This document shows, piece after piece, positions 29,599 through 41,220 of a DNA stretch of 64,000 bases. The translations under genes were made by a program, and so were the position numbers. The stretch spans positions 318,001 through 382,000 of the forward strand of contig CAUYUJ010011503.1 in assembly GCA_963575745.1 (NCBI GenBank), in the 5' to 3' direction. The DNA comes from Prorocentrum cordatum. Its lineage: Eukaryota; Sar; Dinophyceae; Prorocentrales; Prorocentraceae. Numbering within the stretch: the stretch's first letter is position 1; each line of letters starts with the position of its first letter. The notes beneath the pieces are model-generated. The model had not been told where the DNA came from. It saw only the letters and a list, made by a program, of their open reading frames with translations, and made no database searches.

Positions 29599-31763
29599 TC
29601 AGACGTTCGCATGTTTCGCCAGAAGGCACATCTGGCGACTGGGATAACTCGACGTACCAGTCGTACAATGCCTGGGCGCCCGCAGCTTCGCACCCCGAGC
29701 GAAGCGGCCAGAATACTTGGGAAGCAGAGAGCACGCGCACCATCGAAACAAATCGACACATTCACCAGCTTTAATCTTTATAACGTGCACCGCCGGCTTC
29801 CCAAACATAACAGCTGCTAGCTGATCGAGTTCATTTGGCGATCGGCCACTGCTCTTTTCAGCCGTGTACCATGCGTCGAGCTCAACGTTCAATCAACCTA
29901 TTCCTATAGAAAATCGATGCTCCTGAGCCGATCCGCGGGGGCAAAACACGTCTGAAAGAAGCAGCCCCCATATCACTGAACAGACCGCCGAACCCATAAC
30001 TCCTAGTGCCACTGTGTGGAGGAAGTCTACAGCGAAATTCTCGACTATGCTGAGTCCCGCGTGAACAGATTCCCATCGTGGATTAGGGTGCGTAGTTAGG
30101 GTCAGTCTGGAAGGTCGTATAAAGCAAAGCCTACACGGGGGCTCCACCACAGCATACGCGCCCACATCTTCCAGCCCCCTCTGGGGGGGAAGGCGATCAC
30201 CTGGTTCGAGAGGCGAGCTGGCTCTATTGAACGCGGGCATTGCCGTCCCAACTGTAAGACCTTTACCGTTTTTGCGTGTATCATAAAACATACCAGTATG
30301 TTCCCACAACCTAGCTCGTTCGATTTCTGATTCGATATGGACCCAAACTACCGCCTGCCTCGTCGCATCCAGGTGGTCGTCGACGCTGTGATCGACCCAG
30401 GGGCCATCGGCTTCATCTTCGAGGAGGCTCGCAGCGTTCGCTGTTTCAGTTTGGAGGAAGACGGGCGAGGACATGGGGGAATGCGGGGAATGGAGGAAGG
30501 ACGAGGCCGAGGAGGAGGATAAGGAGGAAGGAAGAGGATGAGGCAATTGGGGATGTGGGGCAGATGGCGGGGAGGGAGGGGGCAGTGGGGATACGCAGCG
30601 TGATCGACGAGAGGGGCGAAGAAGAAAGAGGCTGAGAATATGAATGCCACGCGTGCACGGTGCGCGTTCCAATGCATACATGCGCGCGCGCCCACGGTTG
30701 TGCACGCTGCGCGCGCATGAGCACGGACTCCCCAGCACTCCCCCTCTTCCACCATTCGACATCATCCTCCATCATTCCATATGTCCACTATCTGCGTGGG
30801 GATGGCGCGCGGCTGTCCGCGCGATCAAAGCGCCATCCTGTAATTGTGCTTGTTCGCGACCGTGGCGTCGCAGAGGGGGCAGCCGTGCATGTGCGACATC
30901 CACGTGGGCACCCCGAAAAACTGCGCCAAGCCCTCCCAATCTGCCATGACATAACACACGGCGCCCTTGAAACCCAGGTCTGTGCCACCGAGGTTTCGCC
31001 GAGATGCCTCGGCGTCAGTCCAACGCCTGAGGCCCCAGTCGAGCGACGGGCGCACGCCAGTTGCAAGCGCGTCGATCGACCAGCTCAAGAAAGTGAACAG
31101 CCTAGCGCACGAGCAGCACCCCTTGCAACCGCAGCGACATGCCGCGTGCTTGCGAAACACGACGCCCACGTGGCGCCGTTGCGTGCACATATTGATCACT
31201 GACATGACTAATATAGACTTGCTCCGCCCAGCCCCAGCAGCCCCTCCATACTGGGCCGCGTCGACGAATATCCCTAGTGGCACCACTGGCTCATCAGGCC
31301 GAGCGCCAACAACGACCTTGTGGTTCACGTACACAGGAGGCCACTTCGTCGACCGCACCTGCTGGTGCACAGAGAATTGGGTCAGCTGCGACTTCAGTTC
31401 AGACGCCAGCAAGTCGTGGTACGGGCGAACAGGAATTTGCACAACAGATCGGCTCCGCGACCTTCGAACATTACAGGGTATATCCAATGATACTGGATGA
31501 ACCATGTCGATCCCCATATCAGATATTTTCTTCTCAATGTGTCGACTGTAATGCCCCGTGCGATTAGCTGGCTGAGGGGCGAGCCCCCATCCCTTGGCGC
31601 CCACGGCGCTAGCCCTACTAGAGTGGTAAGCGAGCTCGCAGAAGCTCTTTGCAGTGATGTTCCCAACGCAGAAGAGGCGCTGGAGCTCGGCGAGGAACTG
31701 TTGACCAGACTCGGCCTGCACATGAGGCGGCATGGGAGGCGATATGGTTCGCTTCCTGCTCAT
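29599..31763 (-). pseudogene. Putative transposase-like protein, multi-exon
   Basis: I start at ATG 31763 (MSRKRTISPPMPPHVQ). Exon 1 runs to ~30840. It has GIFVDAAQYGGAAGAGRSKS at ~31240 (a D in the position of a first catalytic Asp), CRCGCKGCCSC (~31120) and MHGCPLCDATV (~30890), both zinc-binding-like. After a purine-tract gap (~30840-30455) coding resumes with ESEIERARLWEHTGMFYDTR and VDFLHTVALGVMGSAVCSVI (D-x2-H) and continues to ~29600. From memory this layout matches a large dinoflagellate protein family that behaves like transposases, perhaps related to KDZ/Plavaka, but I cannot confirm the superfamily or all catalytic residues. It is the best candidate for the mobilising enzyme of the insertion. 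Confidence 0.45.
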
Positions 31764-32035
31764 AGGTGCGCGCAATTGCAAGCTCGAGCAGTCGCGCCTG
31801 TCTGCGGGCAAAAACCCTCCTCCTCCTCCTCCTGTCGCCCTCCCCGTCTGATACCAATCTCCCCCATCACCCGTGCGCGCGCGCGCGCCCGCCCGCCCAG
31901 CGCGCCAGCTGGACCTCGCAGACATCTACCTCGAGGCGATCGAGACCCTCCCCCGAAGGAGTGCCAGCCCTCTGCGCGCGCCGATGCCAGCCCGCGCATG
32001 TCCGGACCGCGGAAATTCAGAAAATCCTCTGCCAT

Positions 32036-32215
32036 CGGGCCCGTCATCGGTACGTCATCGGTCTGTCATCGATCTGTCATCGGTCATCGGTCCGTCATCG
32101 GTCAAACCGTCATCGATCTTTCCGTGTAAAAACACAGGGTCCGAGGCCTAGGACCATCGATATGTCATCGATGACGCATCGATGAGCCGTCATCGGTCCG
32201 TCATCGGTCTGTCGC
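32036..32215. repeat. 11-bp array, cluster 4 (GTCATCGGTCT variants)
   Basis: About ten units of GTCATCGGTCC/GTCATCGATCT in tandem, then ATGTCATCGATGACGCATCG. It lies between the transposase-like gene and the next gene. Confidence 0.7.
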
Positions 32216-32604
32216 CGGTCCGCCGCTGGTCCGTCACCAGCCCGTCGCCGGTTGCGCGGGCCTGGGCGCTAAAAATCCAGGCGTCGAGCTGCCGCTGCAT
32301 CCTCGCGCGCCAAACTGGCGCTCAACATCGCACGTGCAGCTTAAACTCGAGCGCAGCGTTACTGAGTCCCAGCGGGGCGCGCGAGTCCTCGGTTCACAAG
32401 GCCGACTGCCCCGCAGCCAGCGCCCGAGAATACTTGGCCTACTGTAGGTGCCATGGGTATCTGTCCCCGCCCCCTTCGATCAGCCCCAATTGTTCGTGAT
32501 GTGCCCACCCCCCATCTCGAATGCACCTTGAGGCTCGCGCGCTGCTGAGCGCCCCCGAAACAGCAACAGCACTAGCATCGCGGGATCCTCAGTCCCGTCT
32601 CTAC

Positions 32605-34424
32605 TTCTTCTTCTTGCGCGAATTGGCGCCCCCCCCCCCCTCATTGGCGGCCGCCTGCTTGTGCAGAGTCTCGTTGCTCTTCAGGGTCGTCTGCAGGGCG
32701 TGGTTGAGCGACTCGCCCAGTTCCTCGCGCGGGGCGGGGCGCGGAAGGATGGGGGGGGGGAATTGGTCGGGAAGGGGGAGGGGGAAGGGGGCAACAGATA
32801 GGGCGCGACCGAGCAAATAGGGGGGCACGATGATAAGGAGGATGAGGGGGAGGAGGAGGAGGAGGAGGAGGAGGAGGAGGAAGAGGAGGAGGAGGGGGAC
32901 GAGGAGGAGGAGGAGGATGAAGAGGATCGAGGGGGGGGGGCTCGAGGAGGAGGAGCTCGAGGAAGAGACATGGGGGGAGGTCGAGAGATGGCAGGTGGAG
33001 TCAAACGACAATGGGGGGAGGGGGGGGGGGGGCGAGGCGAGACAGGGCCGCGCGCCCCCGCGGGCGAGCCGTCCTTAAGTTTCTCCAGGTTCGCTTTGTT
33101 GATCGCCACTTCGATCTCGCTGTCCTTCATGGATTTCTTGACCTCTCACATTGGGGGGGGCGGACAGACGCGACACCCCCCATTCCGAGCGGTGGGGATG
33201 GATGGGCAGAGGGCGGGGGTCGGAGCACCTCCACACCCTCACCCCTCCCCGTATCCATCCACCTTCCCCTCGTCGCCCCCTCCTCCATATTCTCATCCTC
33301 CACTCCTCATATCACCCCCTCCAGTTATTAGTCGGCGTCGGCGCCGTCGACGCCATCGGTTCAAGCGCGGGGACCTGCCCCAACTCTTGGCCCTGCATGA
33401 GCTTCTGCAACACGGTGTTGGACTTCACACTGGTCTCCAGCTCCTTCACCTTGGTTTGGATCGACCCCAGGATCACTGGAGTGTTCGCCCAGGCCCACTC
33501 CGCGCCGTCGGTCGCATTGTCCTGGATCGTCTGCTCCAGCGACTTCGCGCTCGACAGCACGCTCTGCAAGCTCACCGCGACCCTGCGAGCAGCAAGCAAC
33601 AACTTCGCGGCCTCAGACTGTTCCTTTTTGGGACGGGGAGTATCACATTCTTCATCGCCGCCTGGAGGAGTTTGATCATGACCCCCCGCGGTTGATGGCC
33701 CAAGAATGACGCGAGCAGCTGGCCTCTTCACGGCGGCCATGCTCTCGTTGGACCCCCGCTGAGTCTCCGACTCCTCCCAGCGCTTGTTGAAATTCTCGGA
33801 CCACTCCTGGCTGAACCACGTGAACTTCACCGAGTTGTTCTGCTCGTCGACGCGGACGAAGGGCCACCCCAGTGATATGCACCTGCTCGCCGTCTTGTAG
33901 CAGTCCTTGATCGTCTGCTCGCCCCACTGGCCGCGCGGCCCCCCCTCCTCGTAGCACATCCTGAGGGAAGAGACGGGCTTGCCCTTGGTTATCCAGCTCT
34001 CGCCCACCGAGGTGGTGTAGGTCCGCGTACGCTCGATGGCGCCCTTGTACTGCTTCTTCACCCAGGCCGTCTTCCACTCGTCCTTCTCGGTGGCAATGGA
34101 GAACTGCCTCTTGATAGTCGGCTTCTTCATGTCTCACTGCCACCGCTGACCCAGCGCCGAGCGCATGGTGAAGGCAAAGGTCTCGTCCTCGACGCACGCA
34201 ACCACCTGCTTGTCGCCTTTCTCGAAGCGCCTAGCATCTGCATTGTCGTCCTTCGCCTGCGCAACGGCCGCGAGAGTGGCACCAGCGTCGTCGCCAGCTG
34301 CGGGAATGAACTTCTCGCGGTGCTCGCTCTGCACAAGCCCCTTCAGCTGACTCACCAACTGATCCTGGTACGTCTCGGCCAAGGTCTTCTCGGGCGTGTC
34401 GGTGCTCCTGCTGGGGCCAAGACT
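32605..34424 (-). pseudogene. Unknown Lys/Trp-rich protein, multi-exon, one in-frame TGA
   Basis: The frame starts near 34424 (TDTPEKTLAETYQDQLVSQL), no ATG before it. A TGA at 34134 is followed two codons on by ATG 34130 (MKKPTIKRQFSIATEKDEWK). The part from 34130 is the best: KKQYKGAIERTRTYTTSVGE, GWPFVRVDEQNNSVKFTWFS, then a helical stretch to ~33345. Likely further exons: VKKSMKDSEIEVAINKANLE at ~33150-33070 after an AG, and ELGESLNHALQTTLKSNETL to the Lys-rich end with TAG at 32605-32607 after another AG. The last gap is the purine tract 32735-33040. Function unknown. The real start may be at 34130. Confidence 0.4.
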
Positions 34425-34556
34425 TTATGTCTATTGAACGTGATGCGTTTTTATATTGGGAGGTTGTTCATGTAAACTGTGTATGTTGTAACGATTTGAC
34501 TAAATGTCGTGTTGTACTGTGTTATGATGGCGTTCATATCTGAGGTGTTGCTGGAG

Positions 34557-35675
34557 TTACTTGACACCAGTGCGGCAGCTCCTCGGACCCCCGATCTGCG
34601 CCAGCGGGGTCTTGCACTGCGACGGGGTGCGCGCGCCGTCTCCGACGTCAGACAGCGCCGCCGAACTCGGCACCCGCCGCGCGGCGCGCCTGGGCGGCGG
34701 GTCGACCATCAGCAGAGAGGCAACTGCGTGCTTCCGAGACAGGTCCATCTTCTCCTCGACTGTCATCGGGGGGTCTGCCGACGAGATCTTCTTCCTCTTC
34801 TTCTTGATCGGCCTCGGCACTGCGCCAGACGGCCGCTGGCGCGTGCGCGCGGGCGCGCCACTCCCCGCCAGACTCGGGGCAGGCGCGCCGCTCCCCGCCA
34901 GATTCGGGACAGGCGGCGGGGCAAGGCTCGCCGACTTGCCCTGGCGATCGCCAGCGCCCTCCGCTAGACTGGGCTCAGCCTTCGCAGAGACGCTTGCCAC
35001 TGACGGTAAGTCTATGCCCACATAGGCCTCGTCTCTCCATCGCCCCCTTAGGCAGAGGGGGATGGAGGAGATCGAACGATAGACTTTTGCCGTGGCACGC
35101 GCCTCTGAGGAATCAGGAACCTGCCTCCTCTTCTTGCTGCGCCTCGACAACAGCGGCGCCTCGTCGCTGTCGATGACGTTCTGCAGCGGCACCTCGTCGC
35201 TGTCGGCCTTGGAGTCATCGACCAGACTGTCTCTGCGGGGTGTCGCCATGGCCTGCAGGCACTGCATGTAGGAGTCCTGGCGGTCGGGGTACCCGTGCTT
35301 CTCGTACCACTCCTGCTCCATGTCGCACCGCGTCTTGGGCGATGCAGCAAGCCACGCGGCGCCCCAGTTATCCCACTCCTCCACCGCCTCCTTGTGTTCG
35401 GCCAGGCCGATGTCACACGTGTCGCCGTCAATCATGGCATCGGTGCCCAGCGCGCCATGATCGCCAGGGACGGTGGGCGGCGCCTCCTCAGTGGCCGATG
35501 GGCCCGCCTCGTCAGTGTCTGATGGGCAGTCTGGAACGCCCCTCGAGTCCGTTAGACTCTGCCGCTTGGCGTCAGCCATGTCGGGGCTATCCTCGGCCTG
35601 CGACTCCCCGACGACCACGGCCGAACTGCCTGCGGGAGCGGGCGGGCGACGCGCGCGCGCCGTGGCCCCCGCCAT
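34557..35675 (-). CDS. Unknown acidic/basic disordered protein, 372 aa
   Basis: ATG 35675 to stop 34557. The N terminus is Ala/Pro-rich, followed by an acidic stretch with a Trp-rich block (AVEEWDNWGAAWLAASPKTR; MEQEWYEKHGYPDRQDSYMQ) around residues 100-140. The C-terminal half is Pro/Ala-rich with basic clusters (RPIKKKRKKIS) that look like a nuclear localisation signal. No enzymatic motif. It is the next gene upstream in the minus-strand series. No spliced-leader relic was found for it. Confidence 0.5.
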   Translation of the reverse strand: MAGATARARRPPAPAGSSAVVVGESQAEDSPDMADAKRQSLTDSRGVPDCPSDTDEAGPSATEEAPPTVPGDHGALGTDAMIDGDTCDIGLAEHKEAVEEWDNWGAAWLAASPKTRCDMEQEWYEKHGYPDRQDSYMQCLQAMATPRRDSLVDDSKADSDEVPLQNVIDSDEAPLLSRRSKKRRQVPDSSEARATAKVYRSISSIPLCLRGRWRDEAYVGIDLPSVASVSAKAEPSLAEGAGDRQGKSASLAPPPVPNLAGSGAPAPSLAGSGAPARTRQRPSGAVPRPIKKKRKKISSADPPMTVEEKMDLSRKHAVASLLMVDPPPRRAARRVPSSAALSDVGDGARTPSQCKTPLAQIGGPRSCRTGVK

Positions 35676-36184
35676 CGCCACCCCCAGGAGGCCCCACGAG
35701 GCGCCAAGATGGCCCCAAGAGGCGCACAGGAGGCCCCAAGAGGCGCTGCTTGACTATATGCCGCTTCCTCCCTCCCCCCGTCAGCTCGCATGGGCATAAT
35801 TTCTGGACGGGCTGGCGGGGGTACTTTTTTTGTTCGGCGGCTTGCAAGGATGGGCCCAGGGGGCGGACCAATGCTGGTGGGGATGCGCGAAGCGTCAATA
35901 ATTAAGTTGCAGGGGTCGGATAGTAGAGGAGGTGTTTTTTTTAAAGCCCCTCCGCCTCACCCACGCGTATCTCCCCTCATTCTCCGCTTCTCCCTAGTCC
36001 TCCTCGTCGCCCCCTCGCCCCTCTCCTTCGCCCCCCCCTCTCCATCCCAATCCCCCTTATCATCCAACCTCGCCCGACCGCCCGCCACCATCTCCCCGAT
36101 AACCCCCCTCCGTAGCTATAAGACTCAATCTAGATCTGCGCCCGCCAGACCGCGCCGCCAGCGCATGCCCGACGCCGAGCCTCG

Positions 36185-36586
36185 ATGGCCCCGGAGCGGC
36201 GCCCAGCCCCGCAGGCCGCCCCGAAGGCCGCCGCCAAGAAGCCCGAGATCGACGGCCGCCAGCACGACTACAAGAAGGGCTTCTACGAGCAGAAGATCTG
36301 GCCCACGAGGTGCAAATCCGAGGGTTGGGGGGGGCAGCTCCGCGAGTTCCACTGGGTCGGGGGCGAGCGCGCGAAGGAAGTCTGGAGGTGGACGCCGCCG
36401 AACCACGCCCAGCAGACGCCCGACGCCCGGCAGACACCCGACGGCCAGCAGACGCCCGACGGCAAGCAGGCGGAGGTGAACCGCAAGCGCAAGCGCGGAG
36501 GCCCGACGCCCGCGGGCCCCAAGCGCAAGACCAAGGCAAAGGGCAAGGCAAAGGGCAAGGCAACGGGCAAGGACAAGCACAACTGA
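36185..36586 (+). CDS. Small basic protein, only plus-strand gene in the insertion
   Basis: 133 residues from ATG 36185 to TGA 36584. Residues 20-60 look globular (DGRQHDYKKGFYEQKIWPTR; GGQLREFHWVGGERAKEVWR). Residues 70-95 contain tandem QTPDG/ARQTPD repeats. The tail is very Lys-rich (KAKGKAKGKATGKDK) like other proteins of the insertion. Nuclear or nucleic-acid-binding is likely. Divergent orientation relative to its neighbours. Confidence 0.45.
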   Translation: MAPERRPAPQAAPKAAAKKPEIDGRQHDYKKGFYEQKIWPTRCKSEGWGGQLREFHWVGGERAKEVWRWTPPNHAQQTPDARQTPDGQQTPDGKQAEVNRKRKRGGPTPAGPKRKTKAKGKAKGKATGKDKHN

Positions 36587-37076
36587 GCTACGCCTGAACC
36601 AGACGCGCCTGCCCGACGCGCGCGTCTCAGAGCAGCCTCGGCCCGACGCCTCGGCCCGGCGCCTCGGCCCGACGGCCCTCGGCCAGCCTACTAAAAAAGG
36701 GAACCAACTCACGACCAGAGCCCTCGACCCCGTCTTTCGGCGGGATTTTCACGAGCCAGATCGATCGGCGAGAATCCCGAGGTCGATCTGAAACTGGGGA
36801 AATTTATCACCGCTCCCAACGCCCACCTCCTCAGTCCCCCGTTCCTCCTCAGCGATCGCCTTCCTCACCTCGCGCCGTGGCCCTCGCGTGCCCCTCCTCC
36901 TCCCTTCTCCCATCCTCGTCCGAGTGCGCCCTCACTCCCCCCCTGGGCATGCCGCGCCTCGCTCGCCCCCGTCGGCGTCGGGCGGGCTCGCCGCCGCCGC
37001 CGCCGCGGCAGCCGCGTCGCCGCCTCGGGGCGGGCATCGGCCGGACCCCCGCTCAGCTGCCCATCCTGCACTACTG

Positions 37077-37215
37077 ACGCGTCATCGATGTGTCATCGAT
37101 GCGTCATCGATGCGTCATCGATGACACCCTGGCCAGACGGCGCTGGCGCGTGTCGCCAGGTGTCACCAGGGCGTCATCGACGACGCATCGATGACACATC
37201 GATGACGCGGCCGTC
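37077..37215. repeat. 11-bp array, cluster 5
   Basis: Four tandem units GCGTCATCGAT (one GTGTCATCGAT) at 37079-37123, then inverted units at 37170-37210. Gap between the 36.2-kb and 37.8-kb genes. Confidence 0.75.
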
Positions 37216-37339
37216 TGTCAAGCCGTCATCCCATATGCCTCATCCCTGAGGGGCGTGTTCTGACCAGAATTCGAGGACCGTCTAGCTGTGGCGACGAGGA
37301 CGCCCAGGAGGTTCAGAAAGCGCGAAAAACAAACCTAAC

Positions 37340-37545
37340 TCATCCTCCTCCTCCTCATCCTCATCCTCTCCCCCTCCTCCTCCTCCTCCTCCTCCTCCTC
37401 CTCCTCCTCCTACTCATCCTCCTCCTCCTCCTCCTCATCATCATCATCATCACCATCATCATCATCCTCATCCTCATCATCATCCTCGTCCTCCTCCTCC
37501 GCCCCCTTCTCCTCCTCCTCCGCATCCTCCCCCTCATCTGCTGGT
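37340..37545. repeat. Pyrimidine microsatellite (TCC)n/(TCA)n
   Basis: Long CTCCTC and CATCAT runs; long ORFs of Met/Arg here are artefacts. Probably an intron or 3' flank of the gene to its right. Confidence 0.85.
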
Positions 37546-37829
37546 TTCTGTCACCGCGAGCCGTTCGGCGTCGGTCTCTGCTAGGCGATGCTCTCGACCC
37601 AACGACCCATGGATTGGATTTCGCGCCGCGGGTCGAGGCGAACGCGGCCGCGCGCTCAACCTCGGGCGCCCGCGCCAGCACCAGGCAGCTAGAGCAGCGA
37701 GGGCAGGGCGCGGCGACGACGACGGCGATGATGGCGACGGTGATGGGGAAGCGGCGGGTGGCCAAGTTGAGAAGGATGGGGGGAGGCATCACCAGCAGGG
37801 AAATCACACCATGGGGGGCAGACGACGCG

Positions 37830-39921
37830 TCAGGACAGAGCGAATGAGGGAACGCAGAGAGGCGAATATTCGGGAACAATCGCGCGAGCGACTGCTGCGG
37901 CTCGCGCGCGCGCTCTGTCGCGCGCGCTGCGACTGGCGCGGCCGCCAAGGCCTGCAGTGCTTGCAACAGCCCTCTGTGGGGCTCCACGCCGTGCATGCTC
38001 GACCCTCCCCGAGGCCCGCGTTCCCTGTTCTCCTGCCCAGCCTCTGCCTCGATCGCGAGGCTGCGCGAGAGCGCCGCGGCCGCAGCCCGAGCTCGGCACT
38101 CGCGACACGCCAGAGAGGCTGGCCAACATCGAGAACATGTTGTCCACGGGGGGGCCATCAATCTGCTCGTGGTCAGACGGCTCATGCTCCTGGGTCGCAG
38201 CCGACGGCCGCTTCTGGGCAGCTGCGGGCCTCTTCTTGGCAGCCTCGGCCGTCTGCTCCGCCGCCGCTGGTTTCTTCCTCTGTGAGGGCTCGTCCTTCTC
38301 TGAGTCCTCGGCGTCGTCCTCCTCCTCGCCCTCCTCATCCTCGAGCTCCTCCTCTTCCTCTTCACCCTCTGCGTCGGTGTCGGCGGCCCCCGCGCCGTCA
38401 GGGTCGTCTTCATCGTCTTCTGGATCGTCATCGGCATCATCTGCAGGCTCGCCACCCCCACCGGACTGCGCGCCAGCCGCCCGCGCGGGCCGCTCGGCCT
38501 TCCCGCGCTTGGCGGACGGCGGGTCGGCGCTTGCAGGCCGCTTCGCCACCCCCCCGCAACGGCGCGCCACGACCTCCTTCGCCTTCGCCTTGAGGCCCTC
38601 CACCGTCAGCTTGCCGTTCGCCATCTGCTTCATCCAGCTCATGGCGAGCTCTCGAGCTTCTTGTTCTGGAACGTGTTTGAAGGCCAGCTGCTGCTTCTGG
38701 CTGCCGTCGACTGTCACCACGACGCCAGGGTTGTCCTTGTCGAGCTGCTTCAACTTCACGCCACCCTTCTCGATCGCCAAAAGCTTCAGGGTGGCCCTCG
38801 CCGAACCAGCTGCAGTCTTCTGGCCGCGCCACGCCGACGCCGTGAGCATGGGCAGCTCCACGTCGTAGCCGCCTGGCCACTTTGCCCGCGCGAAGCGGTG
38901 GCCCTTGGCGCCCTCCGCGCAGTAGATCTCCTCGCACGGCTCAGCGATCTTGCCCGCCTTCGGCTTCCTGAACGCAATCTGCTGCGTAGAGTCGCACTCC
39001 ACCTTGAAGTGCTGCGCATCTGCAGGCTTCGGCTTGGCCGTCGGCGCGCCACCTTCGCATCCGCTTTGTTTGGCCCTGAGGTTATGCAACCATTGCGGCA
39101 CCTTGCCACCAGTCTTCTCCTTCTTGAGGGCGTCGTACATGTGGCGGAAGATCGATCGTATCATGTTCGTCTGCTTCTCCGACCACTCTTCGATGACGCC
39201 TCTGTCGAGGTCCTTGAGGTAGTCGATATCCTCTGCGACCTTCTCGAATGCCTTCTTGCGGGCCTTCTCGGTGAACGCCAGGTTCGGCGCCAGGCTCTCC
39301 GCTGCGGCAATGAACTGGGCAGGGCCCCAATCACCCCTCCTCCCCCCACCCCCATCCTTCCCCTCAACCTCATCCACCCCTTCCAACTCCCCCTCCATCC
39401 TCCTCCCCATCCTCTTCCTATTGCACCTCCTCCTCCCTACTCTCCTCGTCCTCCTCCTCCTCATCCACCCGCGTCCCCCATATGTCCCCCGTCCTCCTCC
39501 CCCCCCGCCGCCCCTCCTGCCCCGCCCTCATCGATCGTCCACCTCGTACCTCGTCCCTTCCTCGCCACCATGCCCGCCCTCCCTCCCCTCTCAGCTCGCC
39601 TGCCCCCCGCGCCCCACCCACCCCCCGCCTCCGCGATGCGGGGGTCGGGGGGGGGGGGGGGGGGCGGGCCGATCGCACCCCGCCCACGCGTTGCCCTTAT
39701 GGCGGGGGCAATGCGGGCGGGGGAGGGGGCAGGGGGTCGGGCGCGGTCGGGTTGGATTCTACTACCTTCGCGTGGCGCAGCGCCTCCTCGACGCACGAGC
39801 CATCGAACTTGTCTCGACCTGGCTTGTCGCCATGCTTCAACCAGGAGTCGCTGGTGACGAACTCCTTGAGAATGCACGCGATGGCCTCGTGGTCGCCGAA
39901 TCGCCCCCTGCATTCGGCCAT
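37830..39921 (-). CDS. Unknown Ala/Lys/Glu-rich protein, two exons
   Basis: Exon 1 starts at ATG 39921 (MAECRGRFGDHEAIACILKE) and ends with Lys at 39766. A GT-AG intron 39765-39315 (451 nt, purine-rich in sense) joins it in phase 0 to exon 2 (FIAAAESLAPNLAFTEKARK). Exon 2 has a helical domain (DRGVIEEWSEKQTNMIRSIF), a beta-type domain (EEIYCAEGAKGHRFARAKWP) and an Ala/Lys/acidic tail with DDDPEDDEDD and KKRPAAAQKRPSAA repeats. Beyond ~38110 the frame turns Arg-rich and may be unspliced intron. A spliced-leader relic lies 42 nt upstream of the ATG. Function unknown. Confidence 0.55.
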
Positions 39922-39962
39922 GGCCTCGCCGCGGCCTCGCCGCGGCGCGGCGCCGACCAGAC

Positions 39963-39981
39963 AGCCAAAATGGCTATGGCG
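39963..39981 (-). other. Spliced-leader relic
   Basis: Minus strand CGCCATAGCCATTTTGGCT: 14 consecutive bases (TAGCCATTTTGGCT) identical to the leader, 42 nt before ATG 39921. Confidence 0.75.
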
Positions 39982-40249
39982 ATGAAGCGGCGACGAGGTG
40001 AACGACAAGGTGGGCAGAGAAGTGAACTGATCTGAGTGCGAGCGAGTCTGAGTGTCCTGAGTGCGAATGAGTGTCTGCGCGTGAGCGAGTCTGAGTGTGA
40101 GCGAGTCTGAGTGTCCTGAGTGTGAGCGAGTCTGAGTGCCCCCCGATAAGGCGATCCCCGAAGCCGAGTCGTTAAGTAGGAAGGCGCTTGAAGCGGATTG
40201 GCAGTGGCTCCAGAAATACATCCTTTCAACGACCGACCTGCAACGCTGG

Positions 40250-40492
40250 GGGTCGGGATGGGGGAGGAGGGTGAATTGCCGATGGGGTCGGAGGAATGAG
40301 GAACTGAGGAGGAGGAAGAAGAAGGGGAGGAGGAGAAGGAGGAGGGGGCGGAGGAGGAGGAGGAGGAGGAGGGGGGGGGAAGGGGAGGAGGAGGAGGAGG
40401 AGGAGGAGGAGGAGGAGGAGAGGAGGAGGATCGAGGAGGAGGATCGAGGATGAGGAGGATAGGGGGGTGGGCAGAGATCGACGACGACGACG

Positions 40493-40554
<62 letters not shown>

Positions 40555-40970
40555 AACGACGCGGCCCGCCTACGGGCCCCGCCGAGGATGAGCGCGCCGC
40601 CGGCGGCGACATCGCCGCCGCCGGCCGCGCCCAGCCCGCGCGGACCCACTGGGCCCGCGCGGACGCCGTTAGCGGCGAATAATCGCGCAAACCTGGCCCC
40701 ATCTGCGGGGCGGCGGGATTGAGAGGGGAAGAGGGGCCCCAAGGGAAGGCGCAGAGAAAGTGGTGGAGACGGGGATAAGAGGAGGATAAAGAGCGGGGCG
40801 AAAATGTGGAGGATACAAAGAGGATAAGAATTAAGGAAGCAGGAGGAGAAGGGGATAATGATAGGAAGAACGGGGGAGGGAGACGGGGAGGGGATAAGAG
40901 GATGATAGTGACGGGGGAGGATAAGATGGGGGTAAACGCGGATAAGGGGAATAAAAAAGATATTGGACAT
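40250..40970. repeat. Purine tracts and GGC/GAC microsatellites
   Basis: (GGA)n at 40290-40460, (GAC)n/(GGC)n at 40480-40560, GGATAAGA-type repeats to 40970. No gene seen. Confidence 0.85.
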
Positions 40971-41091
40971 TAAAATGACAAGAGGATTTTGGCTGTAGGG
41001 CCCAACAGAATAAGCATAAGTACTAGTAGTCGTCGTCGCATAGTAGTTGGGTATCACCATGAGCGGCAATAGCTGAACATACCCACATCTA

Positions 41092-41220
41092 CATGTTAGA
41101 TTAGCACTGGAAGTATTATTATAAGACTTGAGCCTTATTTTAAGACTGGAGTCTTATGTTAAGACTTAAACGATCAAGATAAACTCAACCGCTTATTTTA
41201 GCAATCCGTGGACCTCTGGG
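41092..41220 (-). repeat. Right terminal inverted repeat of the 18.3-kb insertion
   Basis: The outer 47 bp (41174-41220) match the left end at about 43 positions in inverse orientation; the inner part shows ATAAGACTT-type subrepeats. Confidence 0.75.

Noticed and set aside
39837-41069. 410-aa minus-strand ORF
   Set aside because: Mostly Ser/Pro runs from purine tracts. Only the last ~50 residues overlap real exon 1 of the 37.8-39.9 kb gene, which I use in another start context.
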